Below the pieces are notes generated by a model. The model saw only the letters and a program-made list of their open reading frames with translations, had not been told where the DNA came from and searched no databases. Positions 32,901 through 44,300 of a stretch of 64,000 nucleotides of DNA are shown piece by piece (the first letter of the stretch is position 1; each line of letters starts with the position of its first letter). The translations under genes and the position numbers were made by a program. This DNA is from Amoebophrya sp. A120 (Eukaryota > Sar > Dinophyceae > Syndiniales > Amoebophryaceae). Where the stretch lies: positions 104,254 to 168,253 of the forward strand of contig CAJINV010000005.1 in assembly GCA_905178155.1 (NCBI GenBank). Direction: 5' to 3'.

Positions 32901-35900
32901 GCTTGTCGCCGCGCCTGCTACGACTTCTGGCGACGTTTCTTCTTCTTCGTCGTCGTAGAAGTCAGAGACGTCGTCAAGGGCTTCCGCTGTCCCCACATTA
33001 TCTCCGTTGCGAGCATGCGCACGCTGCTTATACGGATAACTGGCAGGAAACGCATTTGCATCCTCGTTCACAATCACATCGCCGCCGCCGCGCCACTGCG
33101 AGGCCGAGGATTGTAACCGGAAGGCGTCATCGGCTACTGCAGGGGAGGCCCTTGCGTCACCGCGGCGAGTAGTTTCAACACGACTTTTCCGGTGCGATCG
33201 ACTGTTTCTAGCTGCAGCTTCATCCTGGGCCGAGGATGAGTCTTGCTCCCTCGATGCAATATCACGTTCTCCTAGAGCGACGCCGTCTTCTTGCTCTCTC
33301 CTATGCAACGCCCGACTGATGTGTTGAGGACCCCGAACCGCACCACCTCTTGCTGCAAAGGAGTACGGCTTCTGCTGGTGCGCCGGCGCAAAGTGCACCG
33401 GTCCGGGAATGACCGCGAACCAATCCGCCTGGCTTGCCTTCCCGGACAAACACGGCAAGACCTCCTGTTGCTCGACACAAAGGTACTTTCCGCACCCGAC
33501 CGTGGCGCCGTTTCTACAGTGCAGGCGGATCTTGTACAGGAGCAATCCGGTGGTTGACTTCAACCGCCGCGGCTTCAGCTCGAATTCATAACGCATCGCC
33601 TGCGGCGCAGCCCGACCGTCGGTGATGACCCCGCTGGAGAGCCCGACGGCGCCGCGGGGCGGGAGGAGGCGTTGGTCCTGCGTGTCGTAAACCAGATCGC
33701 GGGAAAACAGGTTGGAACTGAGGGAACAGTCGCTGGCGTGAAAAAAATTCTGCGGCATGCTGTTCAACATCTTGCCGCCGGCTGCTCTATTGTTTTGCGA
33801 CACGGAGCCAGTCGTGGTACCCTCAACATTCGTTCTTGTTTCTAGGAAAGACGTGCTGGAACTTGCTGCGCCATGTTTCATCTCATTCTCCTCCGCCGAG
33901 CGCACCATCCACCCCCGAAACTCCGCTGCGTCGGCGGGGTCGCCCTCGTCCACCCTGCACGCACCCGGGCTCGCCGCAAGCAGGGGGTACCGCAGGCCGT
34001 TGGTGTACTGCGAGCGGAACCCGGGGCACACTTGCTTCACACCGTGTCCAAGCTGCACGAGACTCTGGCTGTCGAGCGAGTAGCACCCAGCCGGCTTTTT
34101 CCCGCAGTGGAATATGTGCGCTCGGAGCTGGATCCCGGGTGAGGGTGGGTCGTTGCTTCTTCCAGTGGTCACTGTCGCTTGTCCGGAAGCAGCTGTACCA
34201 CCTCCCGCGCTTTGATGCTGCTGCCCACCTCCAGGAACTGCAACGCCCCCTTGTGACTGACCACCACCACTTGCGCCACCTCCACTTGACGCGTTGATAC
34301 TGGCCTGTTGCCCAGTCGCAACACCAGTTGGCGAGTAGAACCCGTAGTACGGGTTGAAGCCGCCGGTCAGAAACCCGGGATACAAGCTGTTGTAGTTATA
34401 CGGCTGCCCTGCGGTTCCAAAGCCACCACCTCCCGTCTGGGTGCCGCCAAGCGTCTGCGAAATCGCCCCGCTGATGAGATTCTGCAAGGCCTTCTCCAGG
34501 TCCACCTGGGCGCTGGAGGAAGACTGCTGCGCGTGCACCTGCCGGGTGACCTCCTGGGCAATCAGGTTTTGCAAAGCGTCGGTAAAAGAGGTGGTGGAAT
34601 TATTGTTGGCGCTCTTACTGGTTGCAGCACTCGCTGCCAGCAGGGAGGAAACCCAGTTCGCGGCGCTCGATGCTCCGCCTTCTTGCAGCCCCTTCGAGTG
34701 GTCCTTCACACCTGTAGTCGCAAGGATGTGCGAAGAGACCTCCTGTGCCAATCGGCTGATTGCGCCCGAAAAGTCTTGCGGTGGAGCAGCAGCGGCAGGC
34801 CCTCCGCCACGGAAAAAAACTTGCTTTTCGTTTTGCATCCTTGACGGCGCATTTGCCTGTGCAGCTTGTTGCGGCAGATAATTCTGCGGGGCATTATTTC
34901 TCGTCTGCTGCACAAGGTTTGCGATCAGTGAGTCGAGCCCGGCGGGAAGCGGAAGGTGAGGAGGTTGCGTCAGCGGGGTGGTACCAACAGCACCCGGATT
35001 TATGTCTTCTTCACGAGAGACAGCCGCAACCTTATCGTAGTGCGGAAGGTTGCCGGTAGAAGTATCTTCCGCACCTTTTCCTTGCGGCACCGATGCCGCA
35101 ACGTACTGGTCCTTGGGGTAGCGATCAATCGCACCTCTATCTGGACTAACTTCAGAATTTGCTGAAGCATCAGGAACCGTCGGCCTGTTTTCTAACGTTT
35201 CGTCGAATATTTCGTCCGTTGCACTGGCTTCCGCTTCCGCGACATCGCCGTCAACGTTCATTTCCTGCTTGAAAGCTGGCGCAGTTTGACGCTGCCCCGG
35301 CTGCGGTTTTCTCCTTTTCCCGTGCTTCCGATGGTCCTGGCGAGGCTCAACGCCAAGTCGCTTGATTACCGGCTCATCTGCATGCGAGTCGCCAAGAAGT
35401 GCCTCTCCGGCACCGTGAGAACGGTGGTGCTGCGCAGGTCTCTTCTTGTGCTTCCTCCTTCCGTGCGCCACCACGTCTCCCTGCTCCGACAATACCGCAC
35501 CCACTACTGCGGCGTGGGAACGCGAAGTAGAAGCCCCCTCGGCTTTTACAGCAGTACGTTCTTCTGCAGATGAATTCTCGTCTCCTTTGCCTTTTGCCTT
35601 CGCTTTTTCCCCGCGGTGCTGCTGTGCTGAGATCTCGTGTCGCAGTGGCTTTTTCGTTCCATGCCCGCGTCTTTTAGTCTGCGACAGTGCAGAAGTGCCA
35701 GTTGAACTAGAACTACTGGCACGGGTGTGTTTCACAAGAACTGTGTCCGAGTGCGTGTGCGTTGCTGACACGCGCGACTTGGCGCCTGTTTTTCCTTTGC
35801 GCGCCCCTCTCTTCCTCGTCTTGCTTTCCCGGGAGAACGCCGCCTGCAGCTTGCCTTTCTTTTCGGGTCGGATTCTAGTCTCTACTCTTGCTTTCGTTGC

Positions 35901-36218
35901 TGTTGGAGCCAACTTCGATTTCATCTCGGGCCGTAGCGCATCCTGCAGTTCCTCCCCCTCATCGGATACAGAAGATACCTCTGTAGTTGTGGCCGAATCG
36001 GTGGTCGCTTCCTGGGAACCCGGTGGATCGGCTTCAACATTTCTTAATTCGGTGCGCAACAACGCGCCGGGCCTCCGAGGATGGTGGACCGGCGCGGCCG
36101 TATTCTCGGCCGAGACGGGACCGATGGTCGTCTGCAAAAGGAAAACAAGCAACAGTGACACGGCAAGAAGCACTGGTCGAAAAATAGAGACGCAGTCGCA
36201 AGGAAGAGAGCCCAGCAT
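29916..36218 (-). CDS. large type I membrane protein with PAN/apple-like module
   Basis: Exons 36218-30446 and 30301-29916 join in frame across a 144-bp intron, giving about 2,052 residues. The ATG at 36218 opens a clear signal peptide (hydrophobic LLAVSLLLVFLLQTTIG, likely cleavage after VSA). The ectodomain begins with about 600 residues of Ser/Lys/His-rich and Gln-rich disorder. Cysteine-containing segments follow at about 705-970 (CGKYLCVEQQEVLPC), a compact Cys cluster near 1160-1210 (CACHRSCSQCGW), and Gly/Ser-rich linkers. A PAN/apple-like module lies near 1523-1610 (ALDVCAQFCITNNDCRGFQV, later CEIFF), with many N-glycosylation sequons around it. Exon 2 supplies one transmembrane helix (about 1953-1977) and an acidic cytoplasmic tail of about 75 residues. 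A surface adhesin or receptor is likely, but its ligand is unknown. Confidence 0.75.
30302..30445 (-). other. intron bounded by 8-bp direct repeats
   Basis: The junctions of this intron of the membrane-protein gene both read CAGGTATG, so the excision point is ambiguous over eight bases. A GT-AG cut is possible and keeps the frame. The duplication is what a transposon-derived intron would leave, although no convincing TIR remains. Confidence 0.55.
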
Positions 36219-36827
36219 CTTCTTCTCTTGTGTCGTGCTCCCGAGATATTTTACGAAGATCAAAAACGGCGAAGAACTACGTCTCAGAATAAGACACCAC
36301 ACCAAGTGCGTCGCACTGAGCCTATCTCACTACGATGAAGCTTGTGCTGCAGTTTGTTCATCAACCACAACGAATCCGAAGCGCTCTCTTAACAGCTCAG
36401 CGCTACAACGTGTCCGATACCGGGACGCGATTGCGTATAAACAACAATCACTCGTCTGCCGACTGACGACTCTCATCTCAGTCAGTACCGCACATGCACT
36501 GCAACGAATCCGACGCGATAAGATCACTAAAGCTCACTCGTTTACTGCTCTCCTCGTCGTGAGGACGAGAGTACTCGACATCTGCGAAGTCGAGAGAGGT
36601 CTTTGCAAACGACCACGCGGCCACCCCATCAGAACTAACACAAAAATTCTCGGCGCAGCAGGGGATGTTTGTTTCTCTTGATCCCGCAGATTAATACGTG
36701 CCGTGTTCATTTTGTGGGTCACTACATCTGCTCTCGCCGCATCAACAGCAGCACGACGGGAGAATGATTCATAATTGTCTCACAGAAGAAAATGCACGCC
36801 TTTTCCTCTCCAGCAGAAAGCGATTGA
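36219..36827. other. intergenic stretch
   Basis: About 600 bp. The frame of the membrane protein is open upstream of its signal-peptide ATG to 36305 but without an earlier ATG. No other feature recognised. Confidence 0.5.
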
Positions 36828-39800
36828 TTAGTAGTGGTCCCCTCGATGTGAGAGCGATTTCCGAACTGGTCGGGATTTAGTGTGGTCACCTTGGAATCTT
36901 GGCGTCGCGGTTACCTCCCCACCGGCGTAGTCCCACGAGTTCCGCCGCTTTGCCCACTGGCTCTTCCGCGTTTCGTAGACTATGTTCGTGTTTGCCGGGT
37001 GCTCCTTCGACGAAACGTTGGATCTCTCCCCACCGGCGCCCTGGCCCCCCGCGCCGAGCGACACGTCCTCCAACGGGGAGCAGTACTTCCCACTGTGCTC
37101 GGGACCACGAGACGAGGCCGCAGTGCTGATTACACTCTGGGAAAGGTCCGCGGGGTCGTGGTGGGTACCGTAAGGATGATGTAGTTGCCGAGGACCGTCT
37201 CGGCTGTAGGCGGGGTCGTTCATCTCGTGGTCGTCGTGTATTAGATCTGCATTAGGCAAGGGATAGTTCGGCTGCTGTGGCTGGTGATTGCCGTCGCTGT
37301 TGTAGTACCCCTGCGCTTGGTCGTTACTGTACCAGCCCTGGTTCATGATCAAGCGGTCCTCAACTTGCAGCTCTGCTCCGTCTTCGTAGTAGCACTCTTC
37401 CTGGTAGTGACCACTGTAAGGATTGTTGTAGTGCAAGTTATCAGGCTGATGCTGGTCAACAGGCCGCTGTCCTCCTGCCTCGCCTTCCTGTCCAGTGAGC
37501 GGCATCCCCCTCCCATAGCCCGGTTGAGCTGGCGGCGTGGAGGACGTGGAGATTCTCGCCGATGCGTTCCATAGTACCTCGTCGGCTGCAACTCCGGCAG
37601 CTTGTTGCTGCTCCGCTGGTACAACCAGTGGTCCTGCACCATCTGGAGGAGCTCCAGTGCAGCGTGTTCCCTCCGTAGGCGCATTGCTCCCCCCCGTCCC
37701 GAAACTCGCACTGATTCGACCTGGAAGCAACGTCGCTTTTTCCCACCCCCGCTTCACCAAGCACGCGGCCTTCGCGCCGGTGCTGGCGATGGAGCTGGAG
37801 AACAGGCCGAGCGTTGTGAAATTGTTTTCGTCCCCACCTGTGGTCGCCGATCCCGCGCCGCCGAGCGCGGCGCTGCTCTCTTCCACCATTAGCGGGGAGC
37901 ACGCGCGGACCTGAAACGGCGTCGGCACGATGGGCCGTCTGCGCTCGTATTGCTCGGACGCCAAGCGGATCGCCTGCACCCAATCCAAGCCTTCGTCCAC
38001 CTGCACGTCCTCGTCGCACAGTGGCCGTGCTGTCGGATCCTCCGTGACCGCGCTGCTTCTCGCTGCGGCCACGCTGCGAGATGAAGCTGGCGCCTGCAAT
38101 GTGATCCCGTCATTGCCTGTTGTAGATTTTTCGCCTATTTCTTGTTCTTCGTCCTTGATACCGTTATTGTCGTAGAACCGGTCGTCCAGCGGCGTGACGC
38201 GGATACACCGGCCGCCGCGGGTACGGATCACCAACTCCGGGACGCCAGCTTCTGTTTTGGTTTCTTCCTCTGCTGCTACTAGCGTGCCGCTTCTCGCCGT
38301 TGTGCTGTCCGCAGTCCTGGACGAAAACGTCAACACCCTCCCGGCTTGCTGCAAGCAGTCCCAGGGCCGCCGGCTCGCCGTGCGCGCGGTGGAACTCGAC
38401 GAGGAATGGGCATCTGTTGCTGAGGCTGCTTGAAGATTCCCACTTCGGAGGTCTTCATCTTCCGTTTCTTCTTTACTCACGGAAACATCATCGTGTTCTG
38501 CAGAAAACGCATGCTTCCCTTCACTTTTCCCAGAAAGAGCGGCTCTATTGCCTTGCACCCTTTCGAGCGGCACCGGTAAGGAGGCACGGCGGTGCGCAGC
38601 TTGGCTTGTTCCGGCCTCGAGCTGCTTCTGCCTTGACGCGGCGTACGGGTCGGGCGAGAAGCAAGTTTTTGTTGTCGCGGGAGAGAGCTCGAGCTGCGGA
38701 GAATGACGCAGCGCTGGACTAGTAGCACCGAGCATTTGACGGCCTATGGGCACGGACAAAAGTTGTGCGGTTTTTGGCTTCGGTGGCGATAAACGCAATA
38801 CTCCTTCTAAAGGAGGTTCTACTTCTTCTTGCACTGCATTCCCTTCTCGCTGAGACGGATGTGCTCGAGGGTTTTTCGCTTGTGGTCCAACTCCGACCTC
38901 CAACATGATGGTATCGTCCTGCCCTGTTACACGCCCCGCCCCACCACTGCTGCTACACCTGTTCGGTGGCAAGACGTAGTACACATCCGCGATCTCCTGA
39001 ATTGGCCAGGTCTCCGTCGGACTCTGCGTAATCAGGTTGTGGGGGCTCTCGAAGCTGCACAGCGTCCCGTCCAGGCACAGCACAAACCACCGCTTGCGCC
39101 AAACGCCGAGAAACCGACTCCGCTTGTAAACCCACCCTTCCTTGAGAACGCCACGGTCCTGCCTCGCGCCGTGTTGCTGGGCGGGGGACAGAAAGTGCAC
39201 CACGGCGGTCATGTCCGGGTGCCGAAGCGTGATGTTGCACCACGCTGCGAGCAAAAACGCTAAATCTTCAATGCTCCTGTGGTAAAAAGAAATTTGCTCG
39301 AGTTGTAAGTTTGCAAATAAATAGTGTCAGTTCGGACTTTCCTTTTCAAAGAATCTCTTGTCAGCCATGCAAGCAGTCATTCAACTTCATTCCACAATGC
39401 AGTTTCAGAGTTTGTTACGGGAATACAAAACTTTCCAAACCAAGTCGAAAAAATACTCTTTCGTGAATCCCCGAAAACTAAGACGTGTCTCCTTGTTCTG
39501 GTGTTTCCTTTTCCAGGGCATGTAGGGATTCGAACTGTGTGTTGGCTGTTTCTGGTAGAGATCCAGCTGCCTTTCCGGTCCCCCCGTCCATATTGCCGCG
39601 ATGACGTCGCAAACATCCAACACGATCGCGGCAGAGAGCTGCGTGGGCGGGGTAGCTGCGCTACTTGAATCACCACCAACGCCTCCTGTCGATTCATCAC
39701 GGTGGTCTTCCTCACCGCCAGCCCTAGAGGATCTAGATGAAGACGACCCGCCGCCTCCACTACTCCCTACAATACCTCCGCTACGCCATCCGAGCTGCGA

Positions 39801-39959
39801 TTCAGAGACACGGAAAATTCCCTGGTGCAAGGCGCTTTGATGATCGCTGCCAAGTGCGGTGCCGTGCGGAACGCCAGCAGCTCTGGTGTCGCTACAACCC
39901 ACATGGTCGTCGAATCCGACGGCGCTGATGCCGCTAATCTGAAAATACTTGGAGGCCAT
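36828..39959 (-). CDS. protein with a split PH domain
   Basis: Exon 2 (39276-36828) is well supported. Exon 1 (39959-39457) is the best-fitting 5' exon, joined with matching phase by a GT-AG intron, for 983 residues in all. The first half of a pleckstrin-homology domain is at about residues 212-270 (LKEGWVYKRSRFLGVWRKRW and FVLCLDGTLCSFES). About 230 residues of low-complexity sequence follow. The missing half then appears at about 505-615 (PELVIRTRGGRCIRV) with the C-terminal helix and its conserved tryptophan (GLDWVQAIRLASEQY). PH domains bind phosphoinositides or proteins at membranes. The remaining C-terminal 350 residues are Gly/Tyr/Asn/His-rich disorder. The helical stretch before the PH domain (IEDLAFLLAAWCNITLRHPD) recalls the end of a PX-like domain, but weakly. 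Confidence 0.65.
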
Positions 39960-41390
39960 CGTGCTATTTGGGAGGTCCTGGCCTGTAACGCTTTCGTCAT
40001 TTACTTCCGATGTACTATCTCATACTGGTTTACGTTCATTCTGTACTAGTACCATTATTTTTATTCCTACTTCCTGTAGTTTCAATTCATGCTTCACCGC
40101 TAGTACGTAGTGTACCTCTGCTGGACCTCTGCCTTGTCTAGCGCACGTTCTAGTTCCTTTTATCTTTCGCTTGTCTTTACTGAGAAAACAAAGCTACGCC
40201 AGTTTTGCTTTCGTCTCTTCCGCAAAATAATCGCACCGGCTTCTGGTGTGTGATGATGAAAAGAAAAAACGCTACGCAACGCTTAGTGAAACGACGTAAC
40301 TCACTCTCACGAAAATTTTCCTCGTCGGACATCGAACAACATGCGACAGTTTGTCCGCCTTTTGTTACGACTGTCAGCCTATGTATTACCATCAACTTCA
40401 GCCGGAAAGTTTTTATTTTCATGTTCCGTCTTTACTGCTTTTAGTTTTAGTTTTCAACAACGAACTCAATTCTGTCTCAATCTCCATATCCTCACAGAAT
40501 CAGTTTGTTCGCACAGTTTTAAAAGATTTGAGTTTTACTAGGTATCCGTTTGCTCCAGTTGAAAATTCCATGCATTGCAATATCTAAAGTTTCCGGTTGA
40601 AAATTCCGTTGGATAAAGTTTCTGCAATATCTAAAGTTTCCACGAAAGACCAGCAGCTGCAGCAGCGGCCTGTACAGTGCTGCTCTTGGCTGAGCTGCTA
40701 CTGCTCAACACTTTCTCGGTTATTGAAATATGTCTGTCTGTACAGTACCGTAAGTTGAAAACACGAAGAAATGAAAATAAGTGATTCCGGTGAATTGCAT
40801 GTCAAAATATCAAACGTTTCGGTTACCTGTGTGCAGAAGCTCCTCGAAAAGGCACTCAAGCTCTGCGCTATTGAATGGTGATATTGGATTTGCACCCTGG
40901 CATTTTTACCGCTAATTTTCACTGTTTCGAATTCGATATTGTACACTTGCATTACTTAGTACCGCATTTCTGTGCATTTCAATTTTGTTAAACCACATTT
41001 TTACAAGACTTTGAGACGATTGGACTCGATGAGCCTGAGCCTGACGGCAGATTGTACAATGTTAATTTTCATTTCTCAGGTTGCACTTCTCGTCATCGTT
41101 TTCCTGCATGCAATATCGCCGATAAAGCAGTTCGGAATCAACAGTCTAGCACCCGGAAGCTTTTGCCTGTCCCGTTTCGTCCGGATTTGGCATACGGCTT
41201 CCTGCCTCGGATTCTTCTGTTGATAACGACTACTTTCTGATACTTGGTACATGAAGATACGCTAGTAGATAAATTCGAAATAATGTCAACAAAATTTCTG
41301 CATCTGTAAGTTTCTGTCGAAGTCTATGTCACGTTGAAACCGCGATCTTATTCTTCCATCATCATGTCCATCTCCGTTGTCACTACGCTC
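39960..41390. other. A+T-rich intergenic stretch
   Basis: The longest gap in the window, about 1.4 kb, between the split-PH gene and the stop of the giant gene. Only short frames occur on either strand and none has a domain. It contains one short direct duplication (40557-40642). Confidence 0.55.
40557..40642. repeat. short direct duplication
   Basis: Two adjacent copies share TTGAAAATTCC at the start and GCAATATCTAAAGTTTCC at the end, differing by an insertion of about a dozen bases in the second copy. No coding role. Confidence 0.7.
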
Positions 41391-44300
41391 CTATTTCTCC
41401 TCCCCTTGCAGACCTTGCAATTTTTTGTTCATCATATGCCTGGAGGCCCTTGCGAGAAGTTTCGAGGGTCCGGGCAGGCTGTTAAACGTGCCCGATATCC
41501 CCTTCACGCCCCCCGCCTCTCGCAGCTCTTGTAGCGAATGCGAATTCTCTGAATTCACAGCCGGGGAGTCCAGGACGTCCAGCGCGGGCGCCGACGGGGC
41601 AGTTGCTCTCTCCGGTTCCACCGCCGACTGGTTCTTCTTGCGTTTTTGCAACTCCGCCTTTTCCCGCTGCTTCTTTGTCCGCATCAAAAGGGAGGATTTT
41701 TCCTCGTAAAACAGCATGGTCTGCTGTTGCTGTTGCTCCGCCTCCGCGTTACTCCGCATGTCTGCGGTGGATCCCGGGGGACCGGGTGCTGCTCCCTGCT
41801 GTGCTTCGTTGCTCTGATCCTTTTGTAATTCCACCGGTTGTTCGGATTGCTCCGCCGGAGCGGCTCCACCTCCCGATGAACTACCTCCAGCTGGTGGTTC
41901 CTGCTCGGGACCCGATCTCCAATCCTCCGTAGCATTCGACTGGGTCGTCGGATCCCCGCCGATCCCGCTTGGCGGCGGCGGCCGGCGCGCCAGGTAGCGC
42001 GCTTCCGCCTGCTTGCCCTTGATGGCTTGAATCCTGCGGTAGTTCCCTTCGGGAGACAGCGGTGAGTACATGTGCCCGTGGAGCCCGGCCTGCGGTCGTG
42101 CGCGGGTGCCCAGCTGCCGGTGCGGCTGCAGGGTTTCAAACAGCCCCACGGGGTTGACCTGGTTCTGCGTCACCGTCGGACTTTGGTAATTGGTCCCTTG
42201 CAGCACCGCTTGTGCCACGGGGCTCTTGACCGCCGCCCCGATGGAGTCGCTGAGGCCACTGACGAGGTTCCCAAACTGGTCCGTGTCGCGTGGGGGATCG
42301 AGCTGACTGATTACCTTGTTTTCGTACTGGTGGGTGTCGCGTGGACTGTTGGCCCGGTTTCTTGCGGCGTTCGCGCGGTCCAATAGCTTTCCGACATGGT
42401 GTGCACCCAAGCCGCCGGGACCGCCAGCCAGGCGCTGGCGCACGTAAAACTCTTCTTCTGTGTCGCGCGGGGGATCGACTTGGCTCAGCACTTTGTCGTA
42501 CTGGTGGGTGTCTCGCGGGCTGTTAGCTCGGTGTCTCGCGGCGTCTGCGCGGTCCAACAAGTTTCCCACGTGATGCGCGTGCAAACCACCGGGACCGCCC
42601 GCCAGGCGTTGGCGCTCAGCATAAAGCTCTTCTGCTTCTCTCTCCGCCTGCAAGGTATCCCGTGGACTGTTAGCTCGGTGTCTTGCGGCGTCTGCGCGGT
42701 CCAACAGATTTCCGACGTGGTGCGCGTGCAAACCACCAGGACCGTGGCCCATGCGCTGCGCAACTACCTCGCTGCTCAGGCGACCACCGCTATGTCGTAT
42801 CAGTCCGGACCCCACTCCCCGGTCCACCATATTCTCGCCCATGCCGGAAGCCCCGACTGCGCGGTCGATGATGTTGTCAAAGGCTAGCCCAGAACCCACA
42901 CCGCGATCTTCTGTTAATGCCGCCCGATTCGCCATCTGACTGCGCGGATCTGAAAATGTCGTTCCCCTCGCCAGTTGTGCTGCGTCAGCTTCACTCCCCT
43001 CCTGCAGGTGCGGGTCCACTGCGGGAACACCACCACCACCGGAGGACGAGTCATTCTTGTTGTGCACCATGTCGTCCACGTTCTGTGAGTGCAACAAGTA
43101 TTCCTGGTCGCCGTGCTTTCCGATAAGAACGCCCTGCGCGACGTCCACGATGTTTTTGACCATCGCGTCCTCCTGCGCTGTCATGCTGGAGGAAGGAACA
43201 CTTGACCTTTTCACCAGCCGGTTACCGTCCGCATCGAATTCGGCGTTCATCGCCGCCGGATCCGCCTCGGTATCGGCGATTTTCATGTCCCCGGCGGTCG
43301 CGAGGTTCATGCGCACGTACCTTTCCGGGTCCGTGGGGGATTTCGCGTACCCCATCACCATTTTTTCCATTTCGTCCTCCAGGTTTTTGTGCATCTGCGC
43401 CAACTGCTCGGAAAACGGCGGCGAGGGTTTGGGGGAAACAGAGTGTTCCATATCCGGGATGATGATCTGGCCCCGCATGATCCGAGAATCCACGATTTTT
43501 TTCACGCCGAACGGGGATTCGCCCCTTCGCGGGGAGAGGACGAGCATGCGGTCTTTAAAGTCTCTGCGCTCCACGCCGTGCCTCCGCAGGGACGCAACCA
43601 TCTCGGGCGACAGCCGTCGGGGGGAAAGATCGCCGCTGCCGTCGTAATCGGCGACCAAACCTTTCTTCCGCAGGTACTCATCAATCTCCTCCCCGGATTG
43701 CACTTTGCTGTACCGCTCGGTCCCGGTATCGTTCGGCCCGGTGCCGACGGGCGACACGATCTTGTCCCGAGCTTTCGACATGGCTTGTCCGGCTTTCCAG
43801 TGCAGGTCACGGGCGTTGGACACCTCCTTCAGCTTTATTCGTGGCAGTGCGTGAGGCCAGACCGTCATCGGGTCGCGCTGCGGCGAGCCCGGTGGGCTTT
43901 TCAGGATCCGATCGATCTCCATTTCTGCTTCTGCGAGGGACGGTGACGTCTGCAGCATCAAGTTCGTGGGTGCAGAAATGCCCTGCGGAAACCCGGCGTC
44001 CCGCACCGGCCCCTTGGGTCGCGGCCGGTCGCCGCCGGAATCCTGCAACAAAGCCTCGGCCCCGAGGAGGCCGCCACTAACCTGGTTGGCCCGCGCCCAC
44101 ATGTCGGCGTCCATGTTTTCCGGAATCAAGTGCGGACGCGGGCGGAAAGCGCCCGTACCCGCAAGCCGCCCAGCTTCGTCGGGTCCCTGGCCCGCGCGGT
44201 CTTTCCGCACCCTCGGTGGCGGCGGCGCCGACACGTACTGTTGCTTGCGCAGCTGGTTTCGCAAGGCCGCTAAGTAGCCCGGGTGCGAACCCTTGTGCAC

